In this document: positions 43,216 through 55,702 of the stretch, one piece after another
Numbering within the stretch: position 1 is the stretch's first letter
Layout: every line of letters starts with the position of its first letter
NCBI RefSeq assembly: GCF_014639795.1
Contig: NZ_BMGC01000005.1
Span: 124,001 to 188,000, forward strand
Direction of reading: 5' to 3'
Origin: Gordonia jinhuaensis
GTDB taxonomy: Bacteria > Actinomycetota > Actinomycetes > Mycobacteriales > Mycobacteriaceae
Length of the DNA: 64,000 nt
Translations under genes and position numbers: made by a program
The notes under the pieces: generated by a model
Seen by the model: the letters and a program-made list of their open reading frames with translations, nothing else
What the model was told of the DNA's origin: nothing
Database searches by the model: none

Positions 43216-45574
<2,359 letters not shown>

Positions 45575-45730
45575 CTTCGTTCATCGAGTGCACGCCCGCG
45601 ATCCGGCCTGATGGGGAGGTCCGGCGCTGTCGCGATTGTCGTCACTCGTGGATCGGAATTCTCAACGTGTGGGATGCCCGGGATATGCCCTGCCGATGGC
45701 GGAGGCAGTGTGCGGGCACCGGGTCGGCGC

Positions 45731-46351
45731 TCAGCCGGTTGCCGCATGCGGTTCGGCGAGCTTCTCCACGTATTTGGCGATGACGTCCACCTCGAGGTTC
45801 ACCGCGGTGCCCGGCGACGCCGATCCGAGAGTGGTCAGGTCGAGGGTGGTGGGGATCAGCGACACCTCGAACCAGGGGTTGTCCTCGGCAGGCCCGGACA
45901 CCGCCGACACGGTGAGAGACACGCCGTCGATGGTGATCGAGCCCTTCTCCACGATGTAGCGGAAGAGTGCAGCCGGTACGCCGACGCGCACCACGCGCCA
46001 GTGTTCAGACGGCGTGACGGACACGATCCGGCCGACGCCGTCGACGTGGCCCTGGACGATGTGGCCGCCGAATCGACCACCGGCGGGCATCGCGCGTTCC
46101 AGGTTCACCTCCGCGCCGGTGTCGAGGTCGGACAGTGAGCTGCGCGCGAGCGTCTCGTGCATCACGTCGACGGTGAACTGGTCGGTGGCGGGCTGGTCGA
46201 CGACCGTCAGGCACACACCGTTCACACAAATCGAGTCGCCGTGTGCCGCGTCCTTGGTGACCACGGGTCCGGCGACGGTGAATCGAGCCGAGTCTCCCAG
46301 GTCTTCGCGCGACACGATGCGTCCGCGCTCTTCGACGATCCCGGTGAACAT
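45731..46351 (-). CDS. ribE: Riboflavin synthase, alpha subunit
   Basis: This 206-residue enzyme dismutates lumazine to riboflavin. It is a duplicated beta-barrel: MFTGIVEERG opens the first half and FRYIVEKGSITIDGVSLTV lies in the second. ATG 46351 is chosen because AGGAGG lies directly before it and MFTGIVEE is the family start. It is the first gene after the FMN riboswitch and is followed on the same strand by ribBA and ribH. Confidence 0.96.
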   Translation of the reverse strand: MFTGIVEERGRIVSREDLGDSARFTVAGPVVTKDAAHGDSICVNGVCLTVVDQPATDQFTVDVMHETLARSSLSDLDTGAEVNLERAMPAGGRFGGHIVQGHVDGVGRIVSVTPSEHWRVVRVGVPAALFRYIVEKGSITIDGVSLTVSAVSGPAEDNPWFEVSLIPTTLDLTTLGSASPGTAVNLEVDVIAKYVEKLAEPHAATG

Positions 46352-46417
46352 CCCGTCCTCCTCTTCGGCCATCACGACCCAGGGCGACGAGACCACAGGT
46401 GCCAGCCTGCGGAGACG

Positions 46418-46560
46418 CGTTCTCTCTCATCCGGACTATGACCGTCGGCTCCGGGATCGAACCGGAATCTGCTGTCCCCGGCCATGCCGGGCGCTCGCGG
46501 GCTCGACATCTCCGATGCCATCACCGCCGGTGGGGAATCGCACCCCGCCCTGAGAACCTG
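46418..46560 (-). ncRNA. FMN riboswitch (RFN element)
   Basis: On the minus strand the conserved RFN blocks appear in order: GGTTCTCAGGGCGGGGTG, ATTCCCCACCGGCGGT, AGCCCGCGAGCG, CAGATTCCGGTTCGATCCCG, AGCCGACGGTCATAGTCCGG and GATGAGAGAGAAC. This is the FMN-binding aptamer that lowers riboflavin gene expression when FMN is abundant. It lies 66 nt before the ribE ATG. Directly after it, GCGTCTCC can pair with the GGAGGAC of the ribosome site, hinting at translational control. Confidence 0.97.
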
Positions 46561-46631
46561 CACATCGACGCTAGCACAATCTCGCCGCGGTCAGACGCGC
46601 GGGCGCACCCGTCGACCCTGGTCAGGGCCCG

Positions 46632-47645
46632 TCATCGGACTCGGATCAGCGTGAGTGCAATGTCGTCGCCGAGCACCTGCGAGCCCTCGAGAACGAAATG
46701 GTGTGCCTGTGCCAGGGTGGTCACGGTCGGATCGTCGACGGCCGCCGCACCGGCCCCGAGGACGGTCGGTGCGAGATAGACCTGCAGTGCGTCGACCAGA
46801 TCGGCGGCCAGGAACGCCCCGACGATGCGGGGGCCGCCCTCGACCTGCACGGCCAGTGCGTCGCCGGCTGCCGCGAGTGCCTCGCGCGGATCGTGACCAC
46901 GCACGTGGATCGTGGCGGCCGCATCGGAGAAGATCTGTGCGTCGGGACGGATGTCCCTGTCGCCGAGGATGATCCGGGTCGGCTGATGGCCGCGCAGACT
47001 GCCGTCGGGGTGGCGTGCGGTGAGGGCCGGATCGTCACGTTCGACGGTCCCGGTACCCACCACGATCGCGTCGAGCTCGCCGCGGATTTCGTGGACACGC
47101 GCACGCGCCACGGGTCCGGTGATCCACTGGCTGGTGCCGTCGGGCGCGGCAATCCTGCCGTCGAGTGTCGCAGCGAATTTCGCGGTCACATGCGGACGTC
47201 CGTGGGCCTGACGAAACAGCCACTCGCGCAACGGCCCTCGCTCGGCGTCGGCGGCACCGACACCGCGCGAGACCCGTACGCCGGCGGCGGCGAGACGTTG
47301 GGCCCCACCGGAGGCGCGCGGATTGGGGTCGGCGACGGCGAAGACCACACGTGCGATCCCCGCGTCGATCAGCGCCTCCGAGCACGGTCCGGTGCGTCCG
47401 GTGTGATTGCAGGGCTCGAGAGTCACCACCGCGGTACCACCCCGGGCCCGCTCCCCCGCCTCGCGCAGGGCGTTGATCTCGGCGTGCGGGCCGCCGGCCG
47501 GTGAGGTCGACCCCACTCCGGCGATCTCGCCGTCGGCATCGACGACAACGGCGCCGACCGGCGGGTTCGGGGTGCTCACGCCCCTCGCCGCGCGCGAGGC
47601 GTCGATCGCGATGCGCATCAGCGCGTCGTCGTCGAGTGATGTCAT
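46632..47645 (-). CDS. ribD: Bifunctional diaminohydroxyphosphoribosylaminopyrimidine deaminase / reductase
   Basis: This 337-residue enzyme performs two successive steps after GTP cyclohydrolase II. The N-terminal zinc deaminase has His54/Glu56 (GPHAEINAL) and Cys79/Cys88 (PCNHTGRTGPC). The C-terminal reductase has the KFAATLDGRIA and IVVGTGTVERDDPALTAR segments. The ATG at 47645 is the first start upstream of the deaminase core. The gene lies upstream of the FMN riboswitch, so that element does not control it. It follows rpe by 22 bp. Confidence 0.95.
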   Translation of the reverse strand: MTSLDDDALMRIAIDASRAARGVSTPNPPVGAVVVDADGEIAGVGSTSPAGGPHAEINALREAGERARGGTAVVTLEPCNHTGRTGPCSEALIDAGIARVVFAVADPNPRASGGAQRLAAAGVRVSRGVGAADAERGPLREWLFRQAHGRPHVTAKFAATLDGRIAAPDGTSQWITGPVARARVHEIRGELDAIVVGTGTVERDDPALTARHPDGSLRGHQPTRIILGDRDIRPDAQIFSDAAATIHVRGHDPREALAAAGDALAVQVEGGPRIVGAFLAADLVDALQVYLAPTVLGAGAAAVDDPTVTTLAQAHHFVLEGSQVLGDDIALTLIRVR

Positions 47646-47667
47646 CGGCGGATCCGCTGATCGCGGT

Positions 47668-48360
47668 TCAGGATCGGACCGAGGTGACCTGTGCGCGAAG
47701 GTTTCGCACCGCGTCGGCGGGATCGGCCGCACTGTAGACGGCCGATCCCGCGACGAAGCAGTCGACTCCCGCCTCGGCGGCCTGCTCGATGGTGTCGGCA
47801 TTGATGCCGCCGTCGATCTCGATGAGGATCTGCAACTCACCGGAATCGACCAGCGACCGCATACGCGTGACCTTGTCGAGCACCTGCGGCATGAAGGACT
47901 GTCCGCCGAACCCCGGCTCCACACTCATGACCAGCAGGGTGTCGAACGCCGGGAGGATCTCCAGGTACGGGTCGAGCGGGGTGTTGGGTTTGATGCTCAG
48001 CCCCGCCTTCGCGCCCGCGGCCCGGATGTCCTTGGCCACCGGGACCGGATCGTCGGTGGCCTCGGCGTGGAAGGTCACGTTGTAGGCGCCGGCCTCGGCG
48101 TACGGAGGTGCCCAGCGACCCGGATCGTCGATCATCAGGTGGCAGTCGATCGGGATGTCGGTGGTCTTGAGGATGCTCTGCACCACCGGCAGTCCCAGCG
48201 TGAGATTGGGGACGAAATGCGCGTCCATCACGTCCACGTGCACCCAGTCGGCCCCGCCGACCATCCCGTGGCCGCCGATGGCGTCGATCTCATCGGCGAG
48301 GTGTGCGAAGTCGGCGGACAGGATCGAGGGGGCGATCATCGGCGGATTCACAGGAGCCAT
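47668..48360 (-). CDS. rpe: Ribulose-phosphate 3-epimerase
   Basis: This 230-residue TIM-barrel enzyme interconverts ribulose-5-phosphate and xylulose-5-phosphate. It shows [13 protein letters not shown], the metal/catalytic [35 protein letters not shown] and [10 protein letters not shown]. It is remote from the pentose phosphate operon at 23-29 kb and is placed between rsmB and ribD. Confidence 0.97.
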   Translation of the reverse strand: MAPVNPPMIAPSILSADFAHLADEIDAIGGHGMVGGADWVHVDVMDAHFVPNLTLGLPVVQSILKTTDIPIDCHLMIDDPGRWAPPYAEAGAYNVTFHAEATDDPVPVAKDIRAAGAKAGLSIKPNTPLDPYLEILPAFDTLLVMSVEPGFGGQSFMPQVLDKVTRMRSLVDSGELQILIEIDGGINADTIEQAAEAGVDCFVAGSAVYSAADPADAVRNLRAQVTSVRS

Positions 48361-48384
48361 GCCGCAGAAGTCTAGTGCGCCGAC

Positions 48385-49815
48385 TCAGCGTTTCCGCAGT
48401 GCTGCCAGGAACATGGCGTCGGTGCCGTGCACATGCGGCCACAGCTGCACATACGGCCCGTCGCCCAGATTGTCGGCCGGGACGTAGGCGCGCGCATCGA
48501 GCACCTCGACGTCATCACGGTCGGCGACCGCGTCGACGATGTCGACGGTCTCGGCGCGATGCGGGGAACAGGTGGAGTACACCACGACACCACCGGGCCG
48601 GACGAGATCGAGCGCGGAATCGAGCAGCTGCCGCTGCAATCCCACCAACTCCGCGACGTCACCGGGTTGCCGGCGCCACCGTGCCTCGGGTCGACGGCGC
48701 AACGAGCCGAGTCCGGTACACGGAGCATCGAGCAGGACGCGGTCATACCCCTCGGTCAGATGGGGGTCGCGGCCGTCGGCGACATGCACGGTCACCGGCA
48801 GCCCATCGACGGCCCGGCGGATGAGATCGGCGCGATGAGGTGCGATCTCGACCGCGTCGACACGTGCGCCGTCGATGTCGGCGAGTGCGCCGATCATCGC
48901 GGCCTTGCCGCCGGGTCCGGCGCACAGATCCAGCCAGCGCCCCGTGTCCTCGCCGTCGACGTCGGCCACGGTCACCGCTCGCGCGACCAGCTGGCTGCCC
49001 TCGTCCTGCACTCCGGCCAGCCCGTCGCGCACCGGGTCGAGCTTTCCGGGGTCCCCGCCGTCGAGGTACACCCCGTAGGGCGAATACCGCGCCTGCTCGC
49101 CGCCGGTGGTCAGCGCGAGTTCCTCGGCGGTGATCAGTCCGGGCCGTGCGGCCAGGTGAACCAGCGGCCGGTCGTCGTCGGCCGCGAGCAGTGCCTGCAG
49201 CTGCCCGAGCGATCCGCCGAGTGCGTCGAGGAAGGCCGCAGCGATCCACCGCGGATGGGCGTAGCGGAAAGCCAGATGCCCCACCGGGTCCTCACCCATC
49301 GAGGGGGCGAGAGTGTCGGTCCACAGCTCCTCGTCCTTCTGGGCGATCTTGCGCAGCACCGCGTTACAGAACCCGGCCGGCCCCTGCCCCATCTCCGATC
49401 GGATCAGGTCCACCGAGGTGGAGACGGCGGCGTGCGGTTCAACTCGGGTGCGCAGCAATTGATAGGCGCCCAGGCGCAGCACGTCGAGGACGGGACCGTC
49501 GATCTCGGCGACCGGGCGGTTGGCCGCAGCGGCGATGATCCTGTCCAGGACACCCATCGCACGCGCGGTCCCGTAGGTCAGCTCGGTCGCGAACGCCGCA
49601 TCCCGACCCGTGATGTGGCGCTCGCGCAACATCTTCGGGAGCACCAGATTGGCGTAGGCATCGCGTTCGCGCACCGCCCGCAGCACGTCGCGGGCCGCGG
49701 CACGCGGTTCGTCGACGGCCTTGTCGCGCACATACGCAGGCTTGTCGCGCGCTGACTTCTCCCGGGCCGGCTTCTCGCGCGCGGACCCGGCACGCGGTGC
49801 TCGGCGATCACTCAT
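48385..49815 (-). CDS. rsmB: 16S rRNA (cytosine-C5) methyltransferase RsmB/Sun family
   Basis: This is a 476-residue SAM-dependent RNA methyltransferase. The N-terminal NusB-like helical domain (about 30-160) follows a basic, repetitive Arg/Lys/Asp leader ([15 protein letters not shown]). The catalytic domain has [33 protein letters not shown] and a second catalytic Cys in [12 protein letters not shown]. The start at 49815 overlaps the fmt stop (ATGA). It belongs with fmt as a translation-quality pair. Confidence 0.95.
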   Translation of the reverse strand: MSDRRAPRAGSAREKPAREKSARDKPAYVRDKAVDEPRAAARDVLRAVRERDAYANLVLPKMLRERHITGRDAAFATELTYGTARAMGVLDRIIAAAANRPVAEIDGPVLDVLRLGAYQLLRTRVEPHAAVSTSVDLIRSEMGQGPAGFCNAVLRKIAQKDEELWTDTLAPSMGEDPVGHLAFRYAHPRWIAAAFLDALGGSLGQLQALLAADDDRPLVHLAARPGLITAEELALTTGGEQARYSPYGVYLDGGDPGKLDPVRDGLAGVQDEGSQLVARAVTVADVDGEDTGRWLDLCAGPGGKAAMIGALADIDGARVDAVEIAPHRADLIRRAVDGLPVTVHVADGRDPHLTEGYDRVLLDAPCTGLGSLRRRPEARWRRQPGDVAELVGLQRQLLDSALDLVRPGGVVVYSTCSPHRAETVDIVDAVADRDDVEVLDARAYVPADNLGDGPYVQLWPHVHGTDAMFLAALRKR

Positions 49816-50738
49816 GACAGCACCGCACCGTCGGTGAGATGAGCGCCGCGCGCCCAGTCGGCAGCCGACATCGCCTTCTTGCCGGGCGGTTGCACGTCAC
49901 CCAGGGCCACGGCGCCGCCCCCGGTGCCGACGATCACCGACTTCTTGGTCACCGCCACGACGCCCGGTGGCAGCGGATCGTGGTCGGCACGGTTCACCGG
50001 GCCGACCTTGATCCTGGTGTCCCCCAGCATCGTCCACGCGCCGGGTTCGTCGGTCATCGCGCGGATGTGGCGGTCCACGATGTGGTCGGGCAACGACCAG
50101 TTGACCCGAGCGGCCTCGACGCTGATCTTCGGCGCATGACTGATCCCGTCGGTCGACTGGGGCACCGGGGCGAGTTCACCGTCCTCGATGCCGTCGAGGG
50201 TGCGGACGAGCAGTTCGGCTCCGATCACCGACAGCCGGTCGAGCAGTGACGTCGCCGTGTCCTCGGCCGCGATCTTCTCGGTGACTACGCCGTACACCGG
50301 GCCGGTGTCCAGCCCGCGTTCGATCTCGAATGTGCTCGCCCCGGTGACCTCGTCACCCGCGGCGATCGCCGCCTGCACGGGTGCGGCGCCGCGCCATGCG
50401 GGCAGCAGCGAGAAATGCAGGTTGATCCAGCCGTGCGCCGGTACCACCAGCAGATCCGGAGTGATGAGTCCGCCGTAGGCCACCACCGGGCAGCAGTCCG
50501 GAGCCCACCGGCTCAGCGCCTCGCTCACCTCGGGGTCGGACACCCGGGCGGGGGTGAGCACCTCGATGGCGTGTTCGTGTGCGACCTCCTTGACGGGCGA
50601 GGGGCGCAGTGTGCGACCGCGGCCCGAGCGTGCATCGGGTCGTGTCAGCACCCCTGCCACGTGGTGGCGTTCGGAGGCGATGAGCGCGCGCAGAGCGGGG
50701 ACGGCAGCCGCCGGAGTGCCCGCGAAGACCAGCCTCAT
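49812..50738 (-). CDS. fmt: Methionyl-tRNA formyltransferase
   Basis: This 308-residue enzyme formylates initiator Met-tRNA. It shows [17 protein letters not shown], the [14 protein letters not shown] catalytic loop with SLLP before it, and [11 protein letters not shown] 50738 gives MRLVFAGTP, the family start. Its 3' end overlaps rsmB, and 123 bp without a gene separate it from priA. Confidence 0.96.
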   Translation of the reverse strand: MRLVFAGTPAAAVPALRALIASERHHVAGVLTRPDARSGRGRTLRPSPVKEVAHEHAIEVLTPARVSDPEVSEALSRWAPDCCPVVAYGGLITPDLLVVPAHGWINLHFSLLPAWRGAAPVQAAIAAGDEVTGASTFEIERGLDTGPVYGVVTEKIAAEDTATSLLDRLSVIGAELLVRTLDGIEDGELAPVPQSTDGISHAPKISVEAARVNWSLPDHIVDRHIRAMTDEPGAWTMLGDTRIKVGPVNRADHDPLPPGVVAVTKKSVIVGTGGGAVALGDVQPPGKKAMSAADWARGAHLTDGAVLS

Positions 50739-50861
50739 GGCCGCGCTCCCGCCGTCGATACCCGTCGTCGACGTGTCTGATGAGGGGTAGGCGGGCGGGA
50801 GGTCGTCGCGCAGCAGCAATCCACGACATGCAAGCCTACCGGGGCGCATCCACGGCCCCGG

Positions 50862-52973
50862 TCAGCCGATATGCGGCGGATCCACCTGTACGCGCAGCGG
50901 TGCCGGATCGCGCACCGCACCGCGGTGGATCTGCGCCGCCCGCAGCGCCTCGGCCAGTGCCCGGCCGTGTCGTCGCGGCACGCGCAGCAGGATCCGCTCG
51001 ACATCGGCGGCGTCGTCGAGTCCCGCGGGGCGGCGGGCACCCGCCGGGAGTTCCACCGGGCCGAGCACGTCCGCGTCGGCCGGCAACCCGATCGTGTCCA
51101 CGAAGTCGGTTACGGTGCGCGCCGCACCGTCCACCGAGGCCATCGTCACCGCCGGCGGAAATCCCAGCACCTCGCGGTCCCGGATCTCGCGCGCGGCGAA
51201 ACCGGCCGGATCCCAGCGGATCACGGCCTGCACCGGAGACAGTGCGGCGTCGGCGACGATCACCACTTCCCCGCCCTGTCCGCGCCGCCGGGTGGCGGTG
51301 GCGACAGCGAGCCAGCGCCGGACCGCCTCCTCACCGGCGCGCAGGTCGGCGCGCCCGAGCTGGGATCGGGTGTCGAGCACGATCGCCGCCCCGTACCCCT
51401 GCGGCGCCGTCGGTTCTGCGCCGGGGGTGGCGACCACCAGCCGCGCCCCCGCCTCGACCGCGTCGACCACGCGGTCACCGCCTGAGGTCGTCACCGCGAC
51501 CCCGGGGAAGGCGCGACCGAGTTCCTCGGCGGTGCGGCGCGCGCCGGTGACCGCCGCCCGTACCTGCTGGCCCCCGCACTCGACACAGCGGAAATGCGGC
51601 TCTGGGCGACCGCACCACCGGCATTCCAGCGCGATCGCCTGGGGCCCGGTGGACTGCAGCGGGCCGTGGCAGTGCCGGCAACGCGCGGGTGTGTAACAGC
51701 GCGCACAGCTCAGTGAGGGCTGATATCCGCGGCGTGGCACCGAGAACAGCACCGGTTCGTCCCGGCCCAGAGCGGCGCGGGCTGCGCGGAAGGCCACGTC
51801 GGGGATGCGGGCGGCATGGGCCAGCGGATCACCGGCCACCCGGACGTCGTGATCGTCGAGGGCGGTGACCCGGGGGGCGCGGTCGCGGATCACCGCCCTC
51901 GACGCGGTGATCGAATGCGCCCAGCCGGCCTCGACGAGGCTGTGGGCGTCGGTGGTGCGGGTGTGTCCGCCGATCATCAGCGCGCTACGGGCGCGGTGGC
52001 TGCGCAGCACGGCGACCTCGCGCGGGTGCGGATACGGTGCGCGCGGTTCGATCAGGCTGTCGTCGCCGTCGTCCCACACCACGATGAGTCCGAGGTCGTG
52101 TACCGGCGCGAAGACGGCGCTGCGCGTGCCGACCACCACGAGCGACTGTCCGCGCAACACGCGCAGCCAGCGCCGATAGCGTGCGGTCGGGCCGAGTCCG
52201 GCCGACAGCGCGACCACCGCCTCGGCGCCGAGCGCCTCGACGCAGGCCTTCTCGAGCCGGTCGAGGTCGCGCTGGTCGGGAACCACGATCACCACACCGC
52301 GGCCCTGACCGCAGACCACTGCGGACAACTCGGCGAGGCGGGCGGGCCAGTCCTCCCCCGGCGCCGCGTCGAACACCGCCCGCGGGGCTGTTCCCGCCGC
52401 GAGCGCGTCGACGAAGGCCGAACCCGCCTCGTAGGTCTCCCGCCATGCCGACAGATCCGGTGCTGCCGGTGCGGCGACGGCGGCATGCACCACCGGTTCG
52501 GTCTCTGTGCGGCCGTGCCGGGGTGGCACGGCCATCCGCAGCACATCCGACATGGTCCCCGCGTAGCGGTCGGCGACCGCACGGCAGACGGCGGCGATCT
52601 CCTCGGTGAGCACACGTTCGGCGGACACCACCCGGTCGAGCCAGGCCAGTGCGCCGTCGTGGTCGGTGTCGTCGCGGCGTTCGAGGAGATAGCCGTCGAC
52701 CAGCCGACCCGCGAATCGCACGCGTACGCGTACGCCGGGTTGCGCGATCTCGTCGAGATCGGTGTCGACGAGGTAGTCGAAGGGCCGGTCGAGGTGCGAG
52801 AGGCCCAGCATCGGCAGCACCCTCGCGACCGGGCGATGGGGGGCTGGTGTCCGCGCCCCGCGCCGCGCGCCGCCTACTGCGCGCGAGCTCGCGGGCAGGC
52901 CGGAGGCACCCGGCGCGCGAGTCTTCGACGAGCTGCCCTGCGAGGAGCCGGTCTCCGAGAACGAGCTGGTCAC
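50862..52973 (-). CDS. priA: PriA-like primosomal protein N', helicase motifs degenerate
   Basis: This protein of about 703 residues is aligned with replication restart PriA. The N-terminal DNA 3'-binding region (VLPMLGLSHLDRPFDYLV) and the Cys cluster binding two zincs (about 421-465: CARCYTPARCRHC, CRWCG, CVECGG) are present. The Walker A lysine motif is missing and the DEEH box is replaced by WDDGDD (about residue 300). Actinobacterial PriA proteins are known to lack a recognisable helicase core. The GTG start at 52973 is tentative; MLGLSH further in is another possibility. The first 48 residues are low-complexity. Confidence 0.88.
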   Translation of the reverse strand: MTSSFSETGSSQGSSSKTRAPGASGLPASSRAVGGARRGARTPAPHRPVARVLPMLGLSHLDRPFDYLVDTDLDEIAQPGVRVRVRFAGRLVDGYLLERRDDTDHDGALAWLDRVVSAERVLTEEIAAVCRAVADRYAGTMSDVLRMAVPPRHGRTETEPVVHAAVAAPAAPDLSAWRETYEAGSAFVDALAAGTAPRAVFDAAPGEDWPARLAELSAVVCGQGRGVVIVVPDQRDLDRLEKACVEALGAEAVVALSAGLGPTARYRRWLRVLRGQSLVVVGTRSAVFAPVHDLGLIVVWDDGDDSLIEPRAPYPHPREVAVLRSHRARSALMIGGHTRTTDAHSLVEAGWAHSITASRAVIRDRAPRVTALDDHDVRVAGDPLAHAARIPDVAFRAARAALGRDEPVLFSVPRRGYQPSLSCARCYTPARCRHCHGPLQSTGPQAIALECRWCGRPEPHFRCVECGGQQVRAAVTGARRTAEELGRAFPGVAVTTSGGDRVVDAVEAGARLVVATPGAEPTAPQGYGAAIVLDTRSQLGRADLRAGEEAVRRWLAVATATRRRGQGGEVVIVADAALSPVQAVIRWDPAGFAAREIRDREVLGFPPAVTMASVDGAARTVTDFVDTIGLPADADVLGPVELPAGARRPAGLDDAADVERILLRVPRRHGRALAEALRAAQIHRGAVRDPAPLRVQVDPPHIG

Positions 52974-53007
52974 CGGCGTAGCGCGGTCATCCGCCCGCCG
53001 CGGGGGT

Positions 53008-54228
53008 TCACAGCCCGGCGGCGGCCCGGAGCTTGTCGGCTCGGTCGGTGCGCTCCCACGGCAGATCGATGTCGGTGCGGCCGAAGTGTCCGTAGGCGGC
53101 GGTCGGAGCGTAGATCGGCCGCAGCAGGTCCAGGTCGCGGATGATCGCGCCCGGGCGCAGGTCGAAAACCTCCGAGATGGCCTTCTGGATGACGGCCGGA
53201 TCGGTGGCCTCGGTACCGAAGGTCTCGACGAACAGGCCCACGGGCGCTGCCTTGCCGATGGCGTAGGCCACCTGGACCTCGATGCGCTTGGCGAGTCCGG
53301 CCGCGATCGCGTTCTTGGCGACCCAGCGCATGGCATAGGCGGCCGAGCGGTCCACCTTCGAGGGATCCTTGCCCGAGAAGGCGCCACCGCCGTGACGGGC
53401 CATGCCGCCGTAGGTGTCGACGATGATCTTGCGGCCGGTCAGCCCGGCATCGCCCATCGGTCCACCGAGCACGAACTTGCCGGTCGGGTTGACCAGCAGG
53501 CGCGGATCCGAGGTGTCGAGGCCGTCGACGGTGAACTCCTCGAACACCGGCTGCAGCACATTCGCGCGGATGTCGGGGGTGAGGAGGTTGTCGAGGTCGA
53601 TGTCGGCGGCGTGCTGGGTCGACAGGACGACGGTGTCCAGACGCACCGGCTGGTCACCGCGGTACTCGATGGTCACCTGGGTCTTGCCGTCCGGGCGCAG
53701 GTACGGCAGCCGGCCGGTCTTGCGCACCTCGGTCAGACGTCGCGACAGCCGATGTGCGAGTGCGATCGGCACCGGCATGTACTCCGGGGTCTCGTCGGTG
53801 GCATAGCCGAACATCAAGCCCTGGTCGCCGGCACCCTGGCTGGCGATCTGGTCTTCGGTGATGCCGTCCACGCGGTGCTCGTGGGAGGTGTCGACACCCT
53901 GGGCGATGTCGGGCGACTGGGCGCCGATCGCCACGTTCACTCCGCACGAGTTGCCGTCGAAACCCTTGGCCGACGAGTCATAGCCGATCTCGAGGACCTT
54001 CTCGCGGACGATCTTGGGGATGTCGACGTAGGCCTCGGTGGTCACCTCACCGGCGACGTGCACCTGGCCCGTGGTCACGAGTGTCTCCACCGCCACGCGG
54101 GCACGCGGATCCTGGGCGAGCATCTCGTCGAGGATCGAGTCGCTGATCGCGTCACAGATCTTGTCGGGGTGCCCTTCGGTGACGGACTCACTCGTGAACA
54201 GTCGTGACGCAGAACCGGTGACGGTCAT
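53008..54228 (-). CDS. metK: S-adenosylmethionine synthetase
   Basis: This 406-residue enzyme makes SAM from methionine and ATP. It shows [20 protein letters not shown] at the start, [20 protein letters not shown] in the middle, and [22 protein letters not shown] 54228 follows GAGAGGACACG. The 227-bp upstream region has no gene and no SAM riboswitch that I can recognise. Confidence 0.97.
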   Translation of the reverse strand: MTVTGSASRLFTSESVTEGHPDKICDAISDSILDEMLAQDPRARVAVETLVTTGQVHVAGEVTTEAYVDIPKIVREKVLEIGYDSSAKGFDGNSCGVNVAIGAQSPDIAQGVDTSHEHRVDGITEDQIASQGAGDQGLMFGYATDETPEYMPVPIALAHRLSRRLTEVRKTGRLPYLRPDGKTQVTIEYRGDQPVRLDTVVLSTQHAADIDLDNLLTPDIRANVLQPVFEEFTVDGLDTSDPRLLVNPTGKFVLGGPMGDAGLTGRKIIVDTYGGMARHGGGAFSGKDPSKVDRSAAYAMRWVAKNAIAAGLAKRIEVQVAYAIGKAAPVGLFVETFGTEATDPAVIQKAISEVFDLRPGAIIRDLDLLRPIYAPTAAYGHFGRTDIDLPWERTDRADKLRAAAGL

Positions 54229-54338
54229 CGTGTCCTCTCGGAATGAAGCGGAATACTCGTCGGAAATCGTTCGATCGCGGCGGCGGGTGTCGTCATCAGC
54301 GCGGTGCGGACGCGGACACCCGGTCAAGCCGACATATG

Positions 54339-54370
54339 AACCTACACGCGGGTCAACCTACACACGCGGT
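54339..54370. repeat. 16-bp imperfect tandem repeat upstream of metK
   Basis: AACCTACACGCGGGTC is followed by AACCTACACACGCGGT. Read on the minus strand each copy contains TAGGTT, a -10-like box, at 54339-54344 and 54355-54360. This could give two alternative metK promoters about 110-125 bp before the ATG. Confidence 0.5.
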
Positions 54371-54455
54371 GTGACGCGGGGCCACAGCAGGTTCGACAGG
54401 CCACAGCGGTGTGGGCTGCCGGCGCGGTGCGCGTGGCCGGCCGGGTGCTGCCGGG

Positions 54456-55691
54456 TCAGCCAGAGCTAGTGGGCAACAGCGGCGTCACCGCGTCAAGGAT
54501 TCTGGTCGCCATGAGTGTTTTGGTTCCCAACGGCAGCGCGGTCTCGTGGCCGTCCGCGGTGAGGATCCAGCCGGTGTTGTCGTCGGTGCCGAACGCCTTG
54601 CCGTCCCCCACCGCGTTCACCACGAGCAGATCGCATCCCTTACGCGCGAGCTTCTCGCGGCCGTGATCGAGGACTCCACCGTTCTCGTCACCGGTCTCGG
54701 CGGCGAATCCCACCAGCACGGTCTCCGACGACAGTTCGCCGGCCGAACGTGCCGTCACCAGCTCGCGCAGGATGTCGGGGTTGGTGGTCAGCTCGATCGG
54801 ATCGGGGTCGGTGCCCTTCTTCTTGATCTTGGAATCGGAGAAGTTGACCGGGCGGAAGTCGGCTACTGCTGCGGCCATGATCACCACGTCGGCGTCGACG
54901 GCACGTTTGCGCATCTCGGCCGCGAGATCCTCGGCCGTCCTGATGCGAACGAGTTCGACCGCGGCGGGCGGGGCGAGGTCGGCGACCGAGCCGGCGACCA
55001 GTGTCACCTCGGCGCCCCGCTGGGCGGCGGCACGGGCGAGGGCATAACCCTGTTTGCCCGAGCTGCGGTTGCCCAGATACCGCACGGGGTCGAGCGGTTC
55101 GCGGGTGCCGCCGGCACTGACCACCATCTTCACCCCGGTCAAGTCGCGGGGGAAGGCGTCGCGGCGGGCCAGCAGTACCTCTCCGAGCAGCGAGATCTCC
55201 TGCGGGTCGGGCAGCCGGCCCGATCCGGTGTCGGGCCCGGTGAGCCGTCCGGCGGCCGGAGTGATGACGGTCGCGCCGTCGGCACGCAGCGTCGCCACAT
55301 TGCGCTGGGTGGCCGGATGCTCCCACATCTCGGTGTGCATCGCCGGCACGTACATGACCGGGCAGGTCGCGGTGAGCAGCGATGCGGTGAGCAGATCGTC
55401 GGCGCGGCCGTCAGCGGCGCGCGACATCAGATCGGCGGTCGCCGGCGCGACGATCACCAGGTCGGCGTGGCGTCCGAGCTGGACGTGGGCGACCTCGTCG
55501 ACGGCGGAGAACACATCCGCGGACACCGGATGTCCGCTCAGTGCCTCGAATGTCGCCGCGCCGACGAATCCGAGCGCGGCGCGCGTGGGGATCACGCGGA
55601 CATCATGCCCGGATTCGGTGAAGTGACGGATGACCGAGCAGACCTTGTAGGCGGCGATCCCGCCGCCGACTCCGATGATGATCCTGCTCAC
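54456..55691 (-). CDS. coaBC: Bifunctional phosphopantothenoylcysteine decarboxylase / phosphopantothenate-cysteine ligase
   Basis: This 411-residue fusion performs two steps of coenzyme A synthesis. The N-terminal flavin-dependent CoaC half has GVGGGIAAYKVCSVIRHF, VAPATADLMSRAADGRADDLL and PAMHTEMW. The C-terminal CoaB half has VSAGGTREPLDPVRYLGNRSSG and the AAVADFRP segment. The GTG at 55691 lies 11 bp after rpoZ. The order gmk-rpoZ-coaBC-metK is conserved in actinobacteria. Confidence 0.96.
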   Translation of the reverse strand: MSRIIIGVGGGIAAYKVCSVIRHFTESGHDVRVIPTRAALGFVGAATFEALSGHPVSADVFSAVDEVAHVQLGRHADLVIVAPATADLMSRAADGRADDLLTASLLTATCPVMYVPAMHTEMWEHPATQRNVATLRADGATVITPAAGRLTGPDTGSGRLPDPQEISLLGEVLLARRDAFPRDLTGVKMVVSAGGTREPLDPVRYLGNRSSGKQGYALARAAAQRGAEVTLVAGSVADLAPPAAVELVRIRTAEDLAAEMRKRAVDADVVIMAAAVADFRPVNFSDSKIKKKGTDPDPIELTTNPDILRELVTARSAGELSSETVLVGFAAETGDENGGVLDHGREKLARKGCDLLVVNAVGDGKAFGTDDNTGWILTADGHETALPLGTKTLMATRILDAVTPLLPTSSG

Positions 55692-55702
55692 GCCGGTGAG
55701 CC

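Noticed and set aside
46430-46480. tRNA-like GGTTCGATCCC stretch
   Set aside because: It resembles a tRNA T-arm but belongs to the FMN riboswitch; no acceptor stem or anticodon arm can be drawn.
54229-54455. SAM-sensing riboswitch upstream of metK
   Set aside because: I could not place the conserved core of any SAM riboswitch class; only a short repeat with -10-like boxes is visible.
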